Below, piece after piece: positions 47,728-59,014 of a stretch of DNA of 64,000 bases. A model generated the notes under the pieces. The model had not been told where the DNA came from. It worked only from the letters and a program-made list of their open reading frames with translations, and ran no database searches. The stretch's first letter is position 1. Every line of letters starts with the position of its first letter. This stretch comes from Cenococcum geophilum 1.58 (taxonomy: Eukaryota; Ascomycota; Dothideomycetes; Gloniales; Gloniaceae). The stretch spans positions 675,434 to 739,433 of the forward strand of contig KV748253.1 of NCBI GenBank assembly GCA_001692895.1. Reading direction: 5' to 3'. The translations under genes and the position numbers were made by a program.

Positions 47728-47976
47728 ATGTTAAACCTAAAGAACAATCTAATACCTATACTTAACCTACGACGCCAATTAATCCTAGGAGAATTTGATT
47801 TATTAGCCCTAACCCCTAAGGAGATAGACACTGATAATGTCTTATCTTTTATTAACTATATAACTACGGACAAGCAAATAGAAGGGCTACTATTTATTAA
47901 AATCGAAATACGAGACGCCGAGACGTTTGTAAAAATGGTAGCACGAGACCCTAATAAATACTACCGCCTTCTATAG
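47728..47976 (+). pseudogene. Element G gag N-terminal segment
   Basis: An 82-residue open segment beginning MLNLKNN, hydrophilic and helix-like, placed 157 bp after the 5' LTR. The position and the following continuation to a Cys/His knuckle near 49100 support gag. It is a surviving part of a broken gene. Confidence 0.7.
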
Positions 47977-50080
47977 AACTACTACCTAAAGCTTATATAA
48001 GCTGAGATGCGTACTGCCTAAGATTACGATATTATCTAAGACCTATAAGCTCGTAAGGCGCTTACTAATAACACACGTTAAGAAACTAAAGACGACCTCC
48101 GCGTGTCTAAACGCGACGTCTAACAGTTAAAGAAGAATAAGATTGTACTAATTGCTACGGTTACTAAAAAAGAAGGCATAATTAAATACCTATAATCTTA
48201 GCTTAACGAGCATATTTGTAATAATACTAGATACCTTTTTACTACATATAACGCTACCTAAGTCTCTATGCCCCCGGCAACTTTACCTACTTAACACTTA
48301 ATAGAGGGTTAGCGCTAAGCAGCTTTACCTAATAGGAACCCCTACTAAAGCAGCGATAATGAAAGCTATAATAATCGGACCTAAACTGTTACTATAGGAT
48401 CTAATATACGCTACCTTAATCCCCTAGTCTTTTAAGGAGATCGCAAGGAATATAGCTACTAGAAGATGTAAATCCGCGAGAAACTAACTTAGAGCGCCTG
48501 CCTTTTTCCTACGGAAGATACTAAGATTGGCTATATTATCGGGCGAATAAAGGGTATACCATTTAACAGACTCTTCGCCTAATGGGAGACTAGTGGCCCC
48601 TAGAAGTAGTAGTCTTACTAAGAAATCCTTAACGATCTTAACCTAATATACCGTAACTATAACCTACTAGCCACTAACCGAGCTAAACTACGTGCCCTAA
48701 AGATAAGCCCTATTAAATTATTTAATAAGTTCTATATTAAATTCTAGGAATACACCGGAGCCCTTATCTAAGACGATACTAAAAACTAAAAGGATCTCCT
48801 TAAAAAAGTTACTTATTGCCTTAGTTACGCAGCCGCCAGCTATAACTATAACGATATTTATAAGATGGTAGCAGCCCTATTAAAGATTAAACGATAACTA
48901 AATTAGATTGCTACTGCTAACCCTTACTTAAAGACCTCTCTATAGAAGCCCTCTGGGCCTATCAAACCTATATATACTAAGCCGCCGACGCCTACTACCT
49001 TAGGTGCTACTGGAGCCAACATTAACCTCTTTATACTAATTTTTCTGTAAAAACTTCTAGATGGAGAGCGCGAGCTACTTTGGAAATTAGGACGCTGCTA
49101 TAGATGCCGCTAAAAAGGCTGTTATCGCGATAACCCAAACTGCCTAATAGCTAGGTTTAGTACCCGCCGCCTAATACCTAACCTAATACCCCGAACACCA
49201 AATACGTTGCTATACGCCACTACCGTATAAGACGAAGACGTAGTAATAGCAGTAGAATTGGATATAGAAACGGAAAACGCTAAGTCCTAGCCCTAAGTTG
49301 CGGGTTAGGACGCCCTAATGATAGAGGGATTTATATATCGGCCTACTTAATAGATAACTTAGTAAAGATAAACGAACGGAAATAGATAGTTTTACCTATA
49401 ATAGGAACTACTGCTATAAAATAATATAAAAGCCGTTCTATAATTAACTGCGGAGCTACTAACTAATTTATAGATACCTAACTTGTGCGTACTTATAACC
49501 TACTTATCTTACCCCTTACTAAAGCCCGCGCCCTATAACTCGCTAATAATAGTTATACCGCATAGAAGATTACCTATATAGTATAATTCTACTTAGATAT
49601 AAACGGGCACCAGGAAGAGCTCTAGGCCTATATTATACTACTTACTAACTACCCTATTATTCTCGGAATGAGCTAGCTCGAATAATATAACCCCGCCATT
49701 AACTAGGAAAAGAGAGAAGTAACCTTTAACTCTAAATACTATAGAGAGACTTGCCTAGGATATAGCCTAGCCACCTTTATTTACTTACCAGGATATTAAC
49801 CTAAGAAACCCCTTATTACCCTACCTATGACTAACTGCCACTATATAAGTGCCGCGGCCTTTTACCGCATAGCACGTAGGAAAGGCTGGACCGTTGCTAT
49901 AGCTTCCCGATTATGACTATATAAGCTTAATAAAGAATAGGACTATATCCTCTATAGTAATAGGATAGATATAGTTAACCTTTTAGAAGATGACGCCCCT
50001 ACGGAACTCTATAGACTTTTACCTTTAGACTTTAAGAAGTTTATAAAACTTAAAAAAGGACTTACTAATAAAGAACTCCG

Positions 50081-50127
50081 NAAGCTCCTCNCTAAGAGGT
50101 ANTANNACTTTATNNATATATNCTTAN
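50081..50127. other. Cluster of ambiguous bases (N)
   Basis: Nine scattered Ns just upstream of the RT of element G. Confidence 0.9.
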
Positions 50128-53100
50128 AAAAGGGCGTAAATATACTCCCCCTATATCGACCTAATAACTATACTATTAATATTAAATAAGGAAAAACGCC
50201 ACCTTATAAGAGACCCTACTTAATGTTAAAAGACGAACTTCTAGTTATAAGAAAGTATATTAACGAGCACCTCAATAAAGGGTTTATTTGTCCTAGTATA
50301 TTACTAGCAGCCGCCCCTATCTTTCTTGCTAAGAAGCTAGGAGGAGGTATCCGATTCTGTGTTAACTATAGAGGACTTAACGCTATTATAATTAAAAACT
50401 AATACCTAGTACCGCTTATACGGGAGACCCTTAAGCGGCTTAGCTAAGCTAAAATCTATACTAAGCTTAATATTATCGCCGCCTTTAACTATCTCTAAAT
50501 ACAGGAAGGTGACGAATAGAAAACCGCATTCGTATCACGCTTCGGCTAATTCGAATATACCGTTATGCCCTTTAGCGTATATAACGGCCTAGGCACCTTT
50601 TAAAGCTATATTAATAACGCCTTATGGGACTACCTTAACGACTTCTGCTCCGCGTACCTGGACGATATACTTATTTATAGTAATAACCCTTTTAAGTATA
50701 CTAAATATGCTCGAAAGGTCCTATAGCGCCTTAGGGATATAGGACTTTATATTAACTTAAAGAAATGTAAATTCTTAGTTATAGAAGTAAAATACCTTAG
50801 ACTAATTGTTACTACTAAGGGTGTCTATATAGACCCTAAGAAGGTATATATAATTACCGAATAGTAAGCCCCTAACTATATTAAGGACGTATAAGCCTTT
50901 TTTAGTTTCACTAACTTCTATTAGAAATTTATATACAACTTCTTAGGCGTAGTAGCACTACTTATAGCAATAATGTGAATAAAGGGCCTTTCTGTAAAAG
51001 AAAGAAAAACGTACTTACGCTTTACCTAGACGCCTAAATACGAGAAGGCGTTCTAAGACCTTAAAAATGCCTTTACTAAAGTACCTATCCTAGCCTACTT
51101 TATACTAGGACGATAACTCTATTTTAAAACCGACTCCTTAGACCACGTTAACGCAGGCATCCTTTTCTAGATGGGCGATAACGGTTTCCTTTACCTAGTC
51201 GTATTCTACTCGTTTAAGCTTATACTATAAGAGTGTAACTATAAGATCTATAATAAAGAACTCCTTATAATCGTATAAGCGTTTAAAGAATTCTGACCAG
51301 AACTCTCCTTAGTAGAGCCTAACTAGCTAACTGAAGTCTTTACGGACTATCGTAACCTTAAGTACTTTATAACCACGAAGTAGCTAAACTAATACTAAGC
51401 ATATTAGAATGAGTTCCTCTCTAGTTTTAACTTTAAAATTGTATATAAATTAGGAGTATAAGGTACTAAACCTAATAGCCTAATACGTCGCTTATAAGAC
51501 CTTCCTTAGTCTAAAGATAACCCCTATAATTAGTTCTAACAATAGACGATCCTAAAAGTATGAAATTTGGCCTTAGGCATACTACCTATAATAGAGCTAA
51601 CTATACCTTAGCTTTATACTATAGAACTAGAGTTACCTCCTGAAATTAATGAGCTTATTACTATAGCATATAATACCTCTATTAACCCATTATTGCATTA
51701 ACTTATTGCCGCAAAGACTGCTAGCGCTTATATGCTACCTACTAACCTCTAAAGCTTAGGCTAGATTGATATAGCAGCCTTAGAAGTAAAAGAGAACAGG
51801 CTCTATTATAGAGGTCGCCTATTTATCCCTAACTTAGAAAATCTATAACGGCAACTAATCTAAATGGCCTATGACTTCCGATTAAGCGGCTACTTAGGTA
51901 GAAGAGGAACCTATAAGCTTCTTAGCCGATACTACTTTTGGCTAAAAATAATAGACTTGGTTAAACGCTTTATAGGCGCCTACTACGGTTATAAGCGCGC
52001 TAAGGCCTTTAATATAAAGTACTAAGGACTACTATACCCTCTACTAGTACCTATACAATAATAGGCAGATATTGCTATAGATTTCGTTATTAACCTACTA
52101 CCCTGTAAATGACACGGCTATACCTATAAGAATATCCTTATAATAATATACCGACTTATAAAAGAGCGCCACTACGTCCTAACCGAAGGTGTAGCCGTTA
52201 GCGATATTACTGACGCCTTCCTCTACGAAGTTTACCGACTATATAGGCTACCTGACTCGATTACGTCTAACTAAGGTATATAATTTAACTCTAATATATG
52301 GAGATAAATCTATTAACGCCTTAGCATCTCCGTTAAGATATCTATATCCTTCTACTATAAAACTGCTAGGTAACTGGAAAACGCTAATGCTAGTATAAAA
52401 GTGTACCTATAATAGGTAGTTGCCTATAGTTAAGATAACTGGGTAGATTACCTCCTACTAGGTAAATTCGCAGCGAATAACTACGTCTTAACTACTATAG
52501 GACTTACCCCGTTCTTCGCGAATAAGGGTTATTACCCCTAATCCGGTATAGAGCCACTAAAACCTATTAATAAGAAACTCCTATATGGAAAACGCCTTAA
52601 GATGCTACTTGCTAACCAGCATGCAGACCGTATAAAAAATCTACTTAACTACTATAAGGGAGAAATGGCCTAGGCTTAAGCAAAGTAGGCCTACTTCGCT
52701 AACTGCTATAAAACGCCACTACCGGAGATACGTGTTGGCGACTAGGTATGGCTAGATGTATATAATATCTCTACGCAGAGGCCTATAAAGTCACTTAATT
52801 ATAAGAACCTTGGCCCCTATCTAATTAAACGAGTTATTAATAGGGGAGCCGTATATAAGCTAGAACTCTCACCTGCCCTAGCCACCTATAGGATATGGCC
52901 TGTATTTTACCTATGGCTACTACACCTCTATTAGCCTAACCCCTTACTGGGGCAGATATAGCCTAAACCCCTATTAGTACTAATCTAAGATAAGAACGAA
53001 GATAAGAACTATAAGGAGTGGACCGTTAAATAAATTATCGACTCTAAATACTTTGGTAAAGGTAGAGGATAACGGCTCTACTATAGAGCTATATATATAG

Positions 53101-53341
53101 GATTTAATATAGATTAGCCAGAATGGCAACTATGGGAAGACTTTGAAAATGTAAAGGATCTAATTAGCGACTTTTACTACGCGAACCTACAGAAACCGGG
53201 CCTAAGCAGAGATTTTATACCTAATCCTCTATAGAAGCCCTTATAGAGTTAAACCGTTGTATATTGCCACGTAAGGGCAAATTGCCGTTAGATTGCGGTA
53301 AAGTGCGATTATATAACTAGAATATCGTTAAGATGTCTAGG

Positions 53342-53382
53342 AACTTTAACCGGCGGTTAAAGTTGTCTAATTGGTTGGATTC
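53342..53382 (+). other. 23-bp palindrome module (type 1) in element G
   Basis: Arms AACTTTAACCG and CGGTTAAAGTT around G (53342-53364), preceded by GATGTCTAGG and followed by GTCTAATTGGTTGGATTC. It shows the least mutated flanks of the four copies. Confidence 0.92.
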
Positions 53383-53528
53383 TTAGATGCCAAGCCTTAT
53401 TATATAACGTTGTTTTAAACCTTTAGCGATACCCCCCTTTCTTCTTTTCTATACCTTAAGTGTCCCTTTTATATATATATAGTAACCATAGCGTTGCCGG
53501 AGCTCCGCCTCTATAGGAGGGGGGGTAG

Positions 53529-53721
53529 TATTACGGAACCCCACCGTAGGAGCCTCTATAGGAGAGCCCCATGCTCTCGCGTATACCTCGCGTATAGCTT
53601 ATGTTAGCTACGCGTAGGTATATCACCTCCTTACGCCCTCAACCCTTACGATCGATCGCGTAATGTCTTGTAGACTCCTCGAATATATACGCTCTGTAGC
53701 CACTACCCCCGTTCCGTAATA
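53529..53721 (+). repeat. 3' LTR of element G (193 bp)
   Basis: TATTACGGAACCCC to GTTCCGTAATA, followed by the duplicated TTAAT. It follows the G-rich polypurine tract. Confidence 0.93.
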
Positions 53722-53726
53722 TTAAT

Positions 53727-55310
53727 AGATTTACTTTTATAAGCCAATCCTATTTAAAAACTATATTATAACTATTAAATAAGCCGCCCTAAAAGGTCTA
53801 TGGGCTAATAATGTAAGGGGTACCCTAGGAGTTACTAGTAGTAACTATTAGATTATTATCTGGTTATTATTAAGGAAATATATAATAGGTTTATATAAAT
53901 ATAGCGTATAGTATATAGGTAGGTTAAACCTATAGACGACATCTTAATTAATAAGGTTTATTTGGCACCTATTATTGTATAAAGTATATAGGCGGACTTC
54001 GCCCTAGGGCGTATTTATTATAATATATACTATAATACGTTTCTTCTCTCCCTCTATATTAGGCCCTAGTTGTAGTTAAGAGAGATACACTATTAGGGCT
54101 TTGGGTTTTCTAAAGACTAAGCTAACTTCTCTTTATTAGCCTACTTTTAGTATTTCTTACGGTGGCCGCCTGCGGTCCTTTAACTTATATGCGTAGTACT
54201 AGCGTTTAGGGGGTCCCCTAAGCCGTCTAGCTTTTAGGTAATCTCCCTAAGAGTTTACTTAAAGCGTTGCCCTTTTTAGGTTTTATTCCCTAAACCTAAC
54301 TCTATAGAGCCTATACTATAACCGCGCTTTATACGTAATAATTTACTACTACTACTTACGCGATCTTCTATAAGCTTTATAGTATTAAGCAATTACTCTA
54401 TATAGCGGATTTTGTTAAAGAGGTCTTTAGCGGTTCTTACCTATTAGGCAAAGTTCTAGTAAAAGAGCTCTGCTTATAGGTAGGCTAAGAGATATAAGAA
54501 CTAAAAGCTTACCTATTACTTAGGATTAACAAAAGGGGTATAAGAGAAGAGGTCCTCTAAGCTATATATACGGGCTAGGAAGACGTTAAACCTCTAGTTC
54601 TCCTTTATAACGGCCGTATAGTATATAGTAGCGTTATTAAAGCGTCTTACTATAGGGTTTCTAATTTAGTCTTAGACTATAGTCCTAAACTTATCCTATA
54701 GTAAAGGACCCTTATCTTTAGTGCCTAACCGGTAATATACTAGTCAGGTAATTATCTTTTCTTTTATAAAACCTTCGATAGCCTAGCATATGCGTCGCTT
54801 ATAGTTATAGTTAGCGTTATTAACCTTAAATTAGTTCTTAACTGCGGCGATCTACCGGTTAAAATACTGTTAAGTAGTACTATTAATATTAGGTAGTAAC
54901 TTCTTAACTAAGGCGTTAAGATTTAATTAGCGTATGTATTTGCTACGTAACTTATACTCTTTATTAAAGAGGCAACGGAAGGGCTTTATTAAATTAATAA
55001 TGCTCTATAAGTTAGCTATTTTCTTAGCTAGCTTATCTAGCTCCTTTATATTAGCGGTATTAGGTAGGACGCTAGTAACCTTACTAAGATCCTATTAAGC
55101 CTAAGTATATAAGTTAAACTAGTCTTTAGCGTTTATAGATATCTAATTGTTTTAAGGTTTAGAAGGTAGCTTAGATGCTACTAGTATACTTTTAGCGGTT
55201 TCGTCTACACTAGATCCTAATACGTTTTATAGTTATATTGCTAGCGTATTACTATTAGGTATAGGCGTCGGTTTTCTTTTTAGAGATATTATAGAAAAAT
55301 TAAACCGGCT
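53727..55310 (-). pseudogene. Element F gag relic
   Basis: Minus-strand gag resuming after element G. It begins near 55293 with MSLKRKPTPIPNSNTLA and continues through a capsid-like helical region. Assigned by position after the 5' LTR of F and by general likeness to chromoviral gag proteins. Confidence 0.7.
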
Positions 55311-55341
55311 ATCCTCCTAAGGGGATTGGTAAGGATTTAAA

Positions 55342-55568
55342 TATAAGGTAAGAATATAGATAGGGAGTCCAATAATAGAATAATAGGTATATTATATAGA
55401 TAGAGACAAATTCTTAAGGGAAAAAAGGAGGAGTCTGTGTATGAGGTAGGAAGGGTTTTCCCTAGGTATGTATAGCGCACGTACCTTATAGGCGAGTCAC
55501 CCCTAGGTTACTCTAGGGTCGCCTATACCTTACGGCTATATAACTATCTACTTAGGTTTTACCTAATA
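55342..55568 (-). repeat. 5' LTR of element F (right copy)
   Basis: Plus-strand TATAAGGTAAGAATATAG to TTTTACCTAATA. Gag of F starts just left of it on the minus strand. Confidence 0.87.
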
Positions 55569-55573
55569 GGGTT

Positions 55574-56300
55574 TTAAAGTTATTAAAATTATTAAGGAAT
55601 ATCTTAAAATCTCTTTGGTATATTATACGATAATATTAATAGCTTTTACTAATTTAAGTAGAAAGAAAACTAATAGCTTAAAAATTGAATTAAATATATA
55701 AAGGCTAAGTTTGACTTCTATGCTTTAAAGCTAAATTAATTGCCTTACTACGCTGCGGCTTGTATTTTTTATTTAGAATATTATATAACCTAGCTTAAGG
55801 ATATAGACGATAATCCTATTAATATATATATCGCCTATAAACTTAAAGTCCAGAGCCTTTAGGAGAAATTCCGCTAAGAAAATTAATTCTTCTCTTAATT
55901 ATACAATAGCCTTTAGAAACCGGCTAATTCTTTAAGTAATTAGGCCTAGCCTCTAAATTAGTTTAAGAAGCTTTATTAAAATGTAAAGCAGAAACACACC
56001 CGGCCTTAAAGTTAAGATAAATTTAAGAATTACCGTAATAAAGCAGCGTTATACAATATTAAGATACCTATATTAGAGTGGTGGTTATAAGATATATAAC
56101 GAAAATAATGGCTATAGCTTTCGCGCTAGGCAATTAAGATCCTATTAATCCTATTAATAAGTAATAAGCTAAAAAGAATCTTTTTAGGGGGTTATTATAC
56201 GGTTACTTAGGATAAGACGTTAATAACAGCAGTAATATTAAAGCAATTGGAATGCGGAAGAGATTGGAAAAGGGGAGACTTACTTTAAGATAATTTCTGA
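55574..56300 (+). pseudogene. hAT transposase relic, second part with dimerisation domain
   Basis: Continues the hAT transposase after element F. The clearest block is the C-terminal hAT dimerisation domain (about 56071-56290): LEWWLQDI, followed by a PKRIF-like segment and LKQLECGRDWKRGDL, equivalent to the WW...P..ER.FS...LE pattern of the family. It is degenerate, with many stops. Terminal inverted repeats and target duplication were not identified. Confidence 0.75.
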
Positions 56301-56660
56301 TTTTCAGGAGGACGTTATACAATATTATGGGAAAGGCGCGTAGGTGGCAGAATTTGCGAATATTGCGGATATTGCGGATATTGCGGAGGAAGTAGGTTGG
56401 CAGAATATAGCAGAATATGGTAGGTAGTGTATATAAGGTATTACGGGATAATAATATAATTATATTAATTAGATTTCCGCAACCCTAATTATATAATAGG
56501 AATATTTAATATTTTATTATTATAATAAAAAGCCATTTTTATAAAGTAGTAAAGCTCTTTTATAATATAAGGCTGTATAAAGCTAGTTATTTATATTTTT
56601 TACCTAATATTGGCAATATTATATTTCCGATATATTTCCGATAACCGATATCTTATCGGT
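56301..56660. other. Unassigned stretch right of the hAT relic
   Basis: AT-rich, no coding similarity seen. It includes a short run of TTGCGGATA units (about 56357-56396) flanked by GGCAGAAT and GCAGAATATGG, like the decamer iterations in the A and C LTRs. Nested inverted motifs ATATTTCCGATA and CCGATATCTTATCGG occur near 56620-56660. Probably the 3' end of the hAT element. Confidence 0.45.
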
Positions 56661-57297
56661 TTGTCTTAGTTCGTATCAGTGCCAGGTCTAAGGTACTCTA
56701 AGATTCTTTATTAGACACGCCATTTAATATTCAGAAGCTTCTATATATACGAGAGTAAGATGTTCCGCTGGGGTTATACGACTAAAGTAAACTAATTTGT
56801 AGAAGAGGGAACGAGGATACGGGTTTCACGGAGGATCAATATACGCCTCTATCAGGCGCCAAGTTGTAAAGAGAAGAAATGTGACGCAAAAGTATAACTC
56901 GACCGTGAGGTTCTTTTCATGCAATCATTTAAGACTCGCAGCAAAGATCACAAAGACAGCTCCTGCACTCGCGTGTTCACATATATATACCTTTCCCTGC
57001 TCTTGGCGCGTTACGCAAGCCTACTCGCTTTCGCAAAAGTCAATCCATTTCCAGCGATGCTCCGGTAAACGCGAACATTCAGCTCTCGTTTATTGGCATA
57101 AGTTTTCACTAGGAACTGTTTGATACACGCAAGGTGCTTTATAGGAGCATGCGAAAGCTTCTAAAAATTCGGGTTGAAGCTAAAGAATTTGCCACCACTG
57201 CGTCCCAGCCTACTTGACGGGCAAAATCTTTAACAACCCCCTTTTGAACCCGATCGAGCCACCTGGCGATCGCGATTTAAATCACCCCCTTTCCGAT
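56661..57297 (+). other. Non-RIPed leader upstream of the pogo-like transposase
   Basis: About 640 bp of mixed composition, rich in CpA and TpG, unlike nearly all of the window. No convincing gene: the open stretch at 56881-57123 has no recognisable domain. Probably the 5' untranslated region of the pogo-like element, possibly with single-copy DNA at its left. A start codon follows at 57298. Confidence 0.5.
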
Positions 57298-57948
57298 GCA
57301 TACTACCTTTTCCTACACCACAACCATAGACTCTACGGCTACCGAATCGCCAGATCTTAATCAAGAAGATCGAATGACACTTGCGATAGCGCATCTACGA
57401 GCCCACCCCGACTAATCTATTCAACAAATTGCTAAAATTTTCCAGTTACCGCGTACTACTTTACAACACCATTTGAGAGGCTGTATATTAAGCTAGGTAA
57501 CTTCGCAAGCCCAGCAAAAGCTCTCAGTTATTAAGGAGGACTTATTAATTAAATAGATTAATATAATAGCAAGCTAGGGGTAGCCCCTAAGGGTAAAATA
57601 CCTTAAGTCTATAGCTAAAGATATTCTTAAGTTAAAAGGGAAGCCTACCGATCTTGGCCAATATTAGTATAAGAACTTCCTTAATCGCCATCTAGAACTT
57701 AAAGCTAGATTTACTAGAGGCCTTAATTAAAGAAGGAAGGACACTAAGGATCTAAAAACCATTTAAGAATGGTTTAATTTGTATATAGCTATGGTCGTAA
57801 ATTATAAAGTCTCTATAGATAATTAATATTATATAGATAAGAAAGGAATTACCTTAGGAGTTAGTAATAAGACTAAGGTATAAATTTCTTAATTATAGGC
57901 CTAAGCCTTTATTACAGAGCTAGGTAATTATAAGTACGTTAGGAAAAA
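57298..57948 (+). pseudogene. Pogo/Fot-like (Tc1-mariner) transposase, truncated
   Basis: A cut-and-paste transposase N-terminal part. Start ATG at 57298 (MHTTFSYTTT). A psq-type helix-turn-helix follows (about 57375-57480: MTLAIAHLRAHPD, IQQIAKIFQLPRTTLQHHL), then the CENP-B-like second DNA-binding domain (about 57530-57730, KSIAKDILKLKG, GQYQYKNFLNRHLELKARF), a linker, and the beginning of the DDE domain (YYIDKKGITLGVSNKTKV, about 57825-57880, with the first catalytic Asp). It stops at about 57948, so the second Asp and the last acid are missing. The first 230 bp are almost free of RIP and the rest is heavily RIP-mutated, with several stops. Related to Fot1-type fungal elements. Confidence 0.82.
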
Positions 57949-58283
57949 ATTTACCATCATTTTTACAGCATTTGGCAGCATTTGGCGGCCAAATGCGCAT
58001 TCCGCGCACTACAACGTGTAGCGTATAGTATTGACTAAGGTGCGGCATACTGCTGTATTTAACAATGTAGTGCAGCTAATTGCGCATTTTGCACTTAATG
58101 CCCTCCTCGCGCATTCTGTATATAATGCCCTCCTTACGCATTCTATATATCTTGCTTACTTTAAGCAATAAATAAGTATTGCTCTTCCCACGCACTTAAT
58201 AGTATTTGCTTAGTCTATATAGTTAGTGCAAAATAAATTATATTATTTTAGATAATTTAATATAATATAGCGACGGTTCTTTT
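57949..58283. other. Unassigned insert-like stretch with palindrome
   Basis: It replaces the rest of the pogo transposase. It contains GCATTTGGCGGCCAAATGC (57982-58000), a near-perfect palindrome next to a GCATTTGG repeat, and a direct repeat of TAATGCCCTCCTCGCGCATTC (two units, about 58099-58150). Mixed RIP state. Possibly the end of a small inverted-repeat element; no coding content seen. Confidence 0.45.
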
Positions 58284-58575
58284 TTACCTACTTACCTACT
58301 AACTTACCTGCCTACCTGCCTACCTACTTACCTACCTACCTACCTACCTGCCTACCTATTTACCTACCTATCTACCTACCTACCTACCTACCTGCCTACC
58401 TACCTACCTATCTACTTACCTACCTACCTACCTATCTACCTACCTACCTATTTACCTACCTACCTACCTACCTACCCGTCTACCTATTTATTTATCTATC
58501 TATCTATCTATTTATCTATTTGTTTATACCTACCTATCTATACCTACCTATCTATGCCTACCCGTCTATATTACC
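58284..58575. repeat. TACC/TATC tetranucleotide microsatellite
   Basis: About 290 bp of tandem TACC with TGCC, TTAC and TATC variants, grading into TATC and TTTA units at the right end. Confidence 0.95.
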
Positions 58576-58630
58576 TTAATTTAATTAATTAATTAAATTG
58601 TTTATAGTATCTACTAGCTAGTTATTTAAA

Positions 58631-58925
58631 TAGTTATCTAGCTCTAGTGGAGGTTATATAGTTTTAGCGACGGTTATCTAGCTCTGGCGACGGTTATATA
58701 ACTCTAGTAATAGTTATCTAGCTTTAATAACGGTTGTCTAGCTCTAGCGATAGTTATCTAGCTCTAGCGACAATTATCTAGCTTTAGCGACGGTTATTTA
58801 GCTTTAGCGATAGTTGTCTAGCTTTAATAACGGTTATATAGCTCTAGCGACGGTTATCTAGCTCTAGCGATAGTTATCTAGCTTTAGTAACAGTTGTCTA
58901 GCTCTAGTAACGGTTATCTACTAGC
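58631..58925. repeat. 20-bp minisatellite, about 15 units
   Basis: Unit CGGTTATCTAGCTCTAGCGA. Variants are mostly transitions (CGG/TAG, GCGA/GTAA). One isolated partial unit (TAGCGACGGTT) lies before the microsatellite, at 58268-58278. Confidence 0.92.
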
Positions 58926-59014
58926 TGTTATTCTAGTATCCCCCTAAGTAAAAAGGATATAAGGAAGGAGGGGTAAAAAATAAGGTGGCTACCTAGGTAT
59001 ATATAGGGGGTATA
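58926..59014. other. Short spacer before element B2
   Basis: No coding content. It ends in GGGGGTATA directly before the 5' LTR of B2. Confidence 0.6.

Larger units (their letters stand above)
47378..53721 (+). mobile_element. Chromovirus G (Gypsy), nested in F
   Basis: A complete LTR-to-LTR Gypsy fossil of 6344 bp, with two 193-bp LTRs and a perfect duplication TTAAT (47373-47377 and 53722-53726). Parts: gag (about 47720-49160, with an open segment 47728-47976 and a Cys/His knuckle at about 49089-49147), protease (about 49430-49690), RT (about 50160-50960, with AYLDDILIYS), RNase H (about 51000-51520), integrase (about 51840-52560), chromodomain (about 53010-53190, with EWTVKQIIDSKYF), type 1 palindrome (53342-53364), polypurine tract AGGAGGGGGGG. 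Later than F. Broken, many changes, but its LTR pair is still very alike. Confidence 0.92.
42006..55568 (-). mobile_element. Chromovirus F (Gypsy), reversed, nested in hAT
   Basis: A minus-strand Gypsy element with LTRs at 42006-42231 and 55342-55568 (226/227 bp), splitting a hAT transposase. Without inserts it is about 6.8 kb. Reading right to left: gag (55293 down to 53727), protease and RT (about 47372-45990, with DDILIY-like NNILIY), RNase H (about 45950-45460), integrase (about 45130-43990), chromodomain (about 43345-43255, with PQYFIKQLKWLNKYNE), 3' untranslated region holding both palindrome modules, and a polypurine tract AAAGGGGGGGGGG (complement of 42234-42247). Host to a B-family solo LTR and element G. 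Broken by dozens of changes. Confidence 0.85.

Noticed and set aside
56881-57123. An 80-codon frame MTQKYNSTVRFF...
   Set aside because: No domain, no supporting context, and it sits in the untranslated leader of the pogo-like relic. Not called as a gene.
57298-57948. Host CENP-B-like gene
   Set aside because: The psq helix-turn-helix, CENP-B-like and DDE order is also that of pogo transposases, and the right part is RIP-mutated and cut off, which fits a transposon relic better.
58284-58575. Possible telomeric repeat
   Set aside because: The unit is TACC/TATC, not the TTAGGG type of filamentous fungi, and it is internal to transposon DNA.
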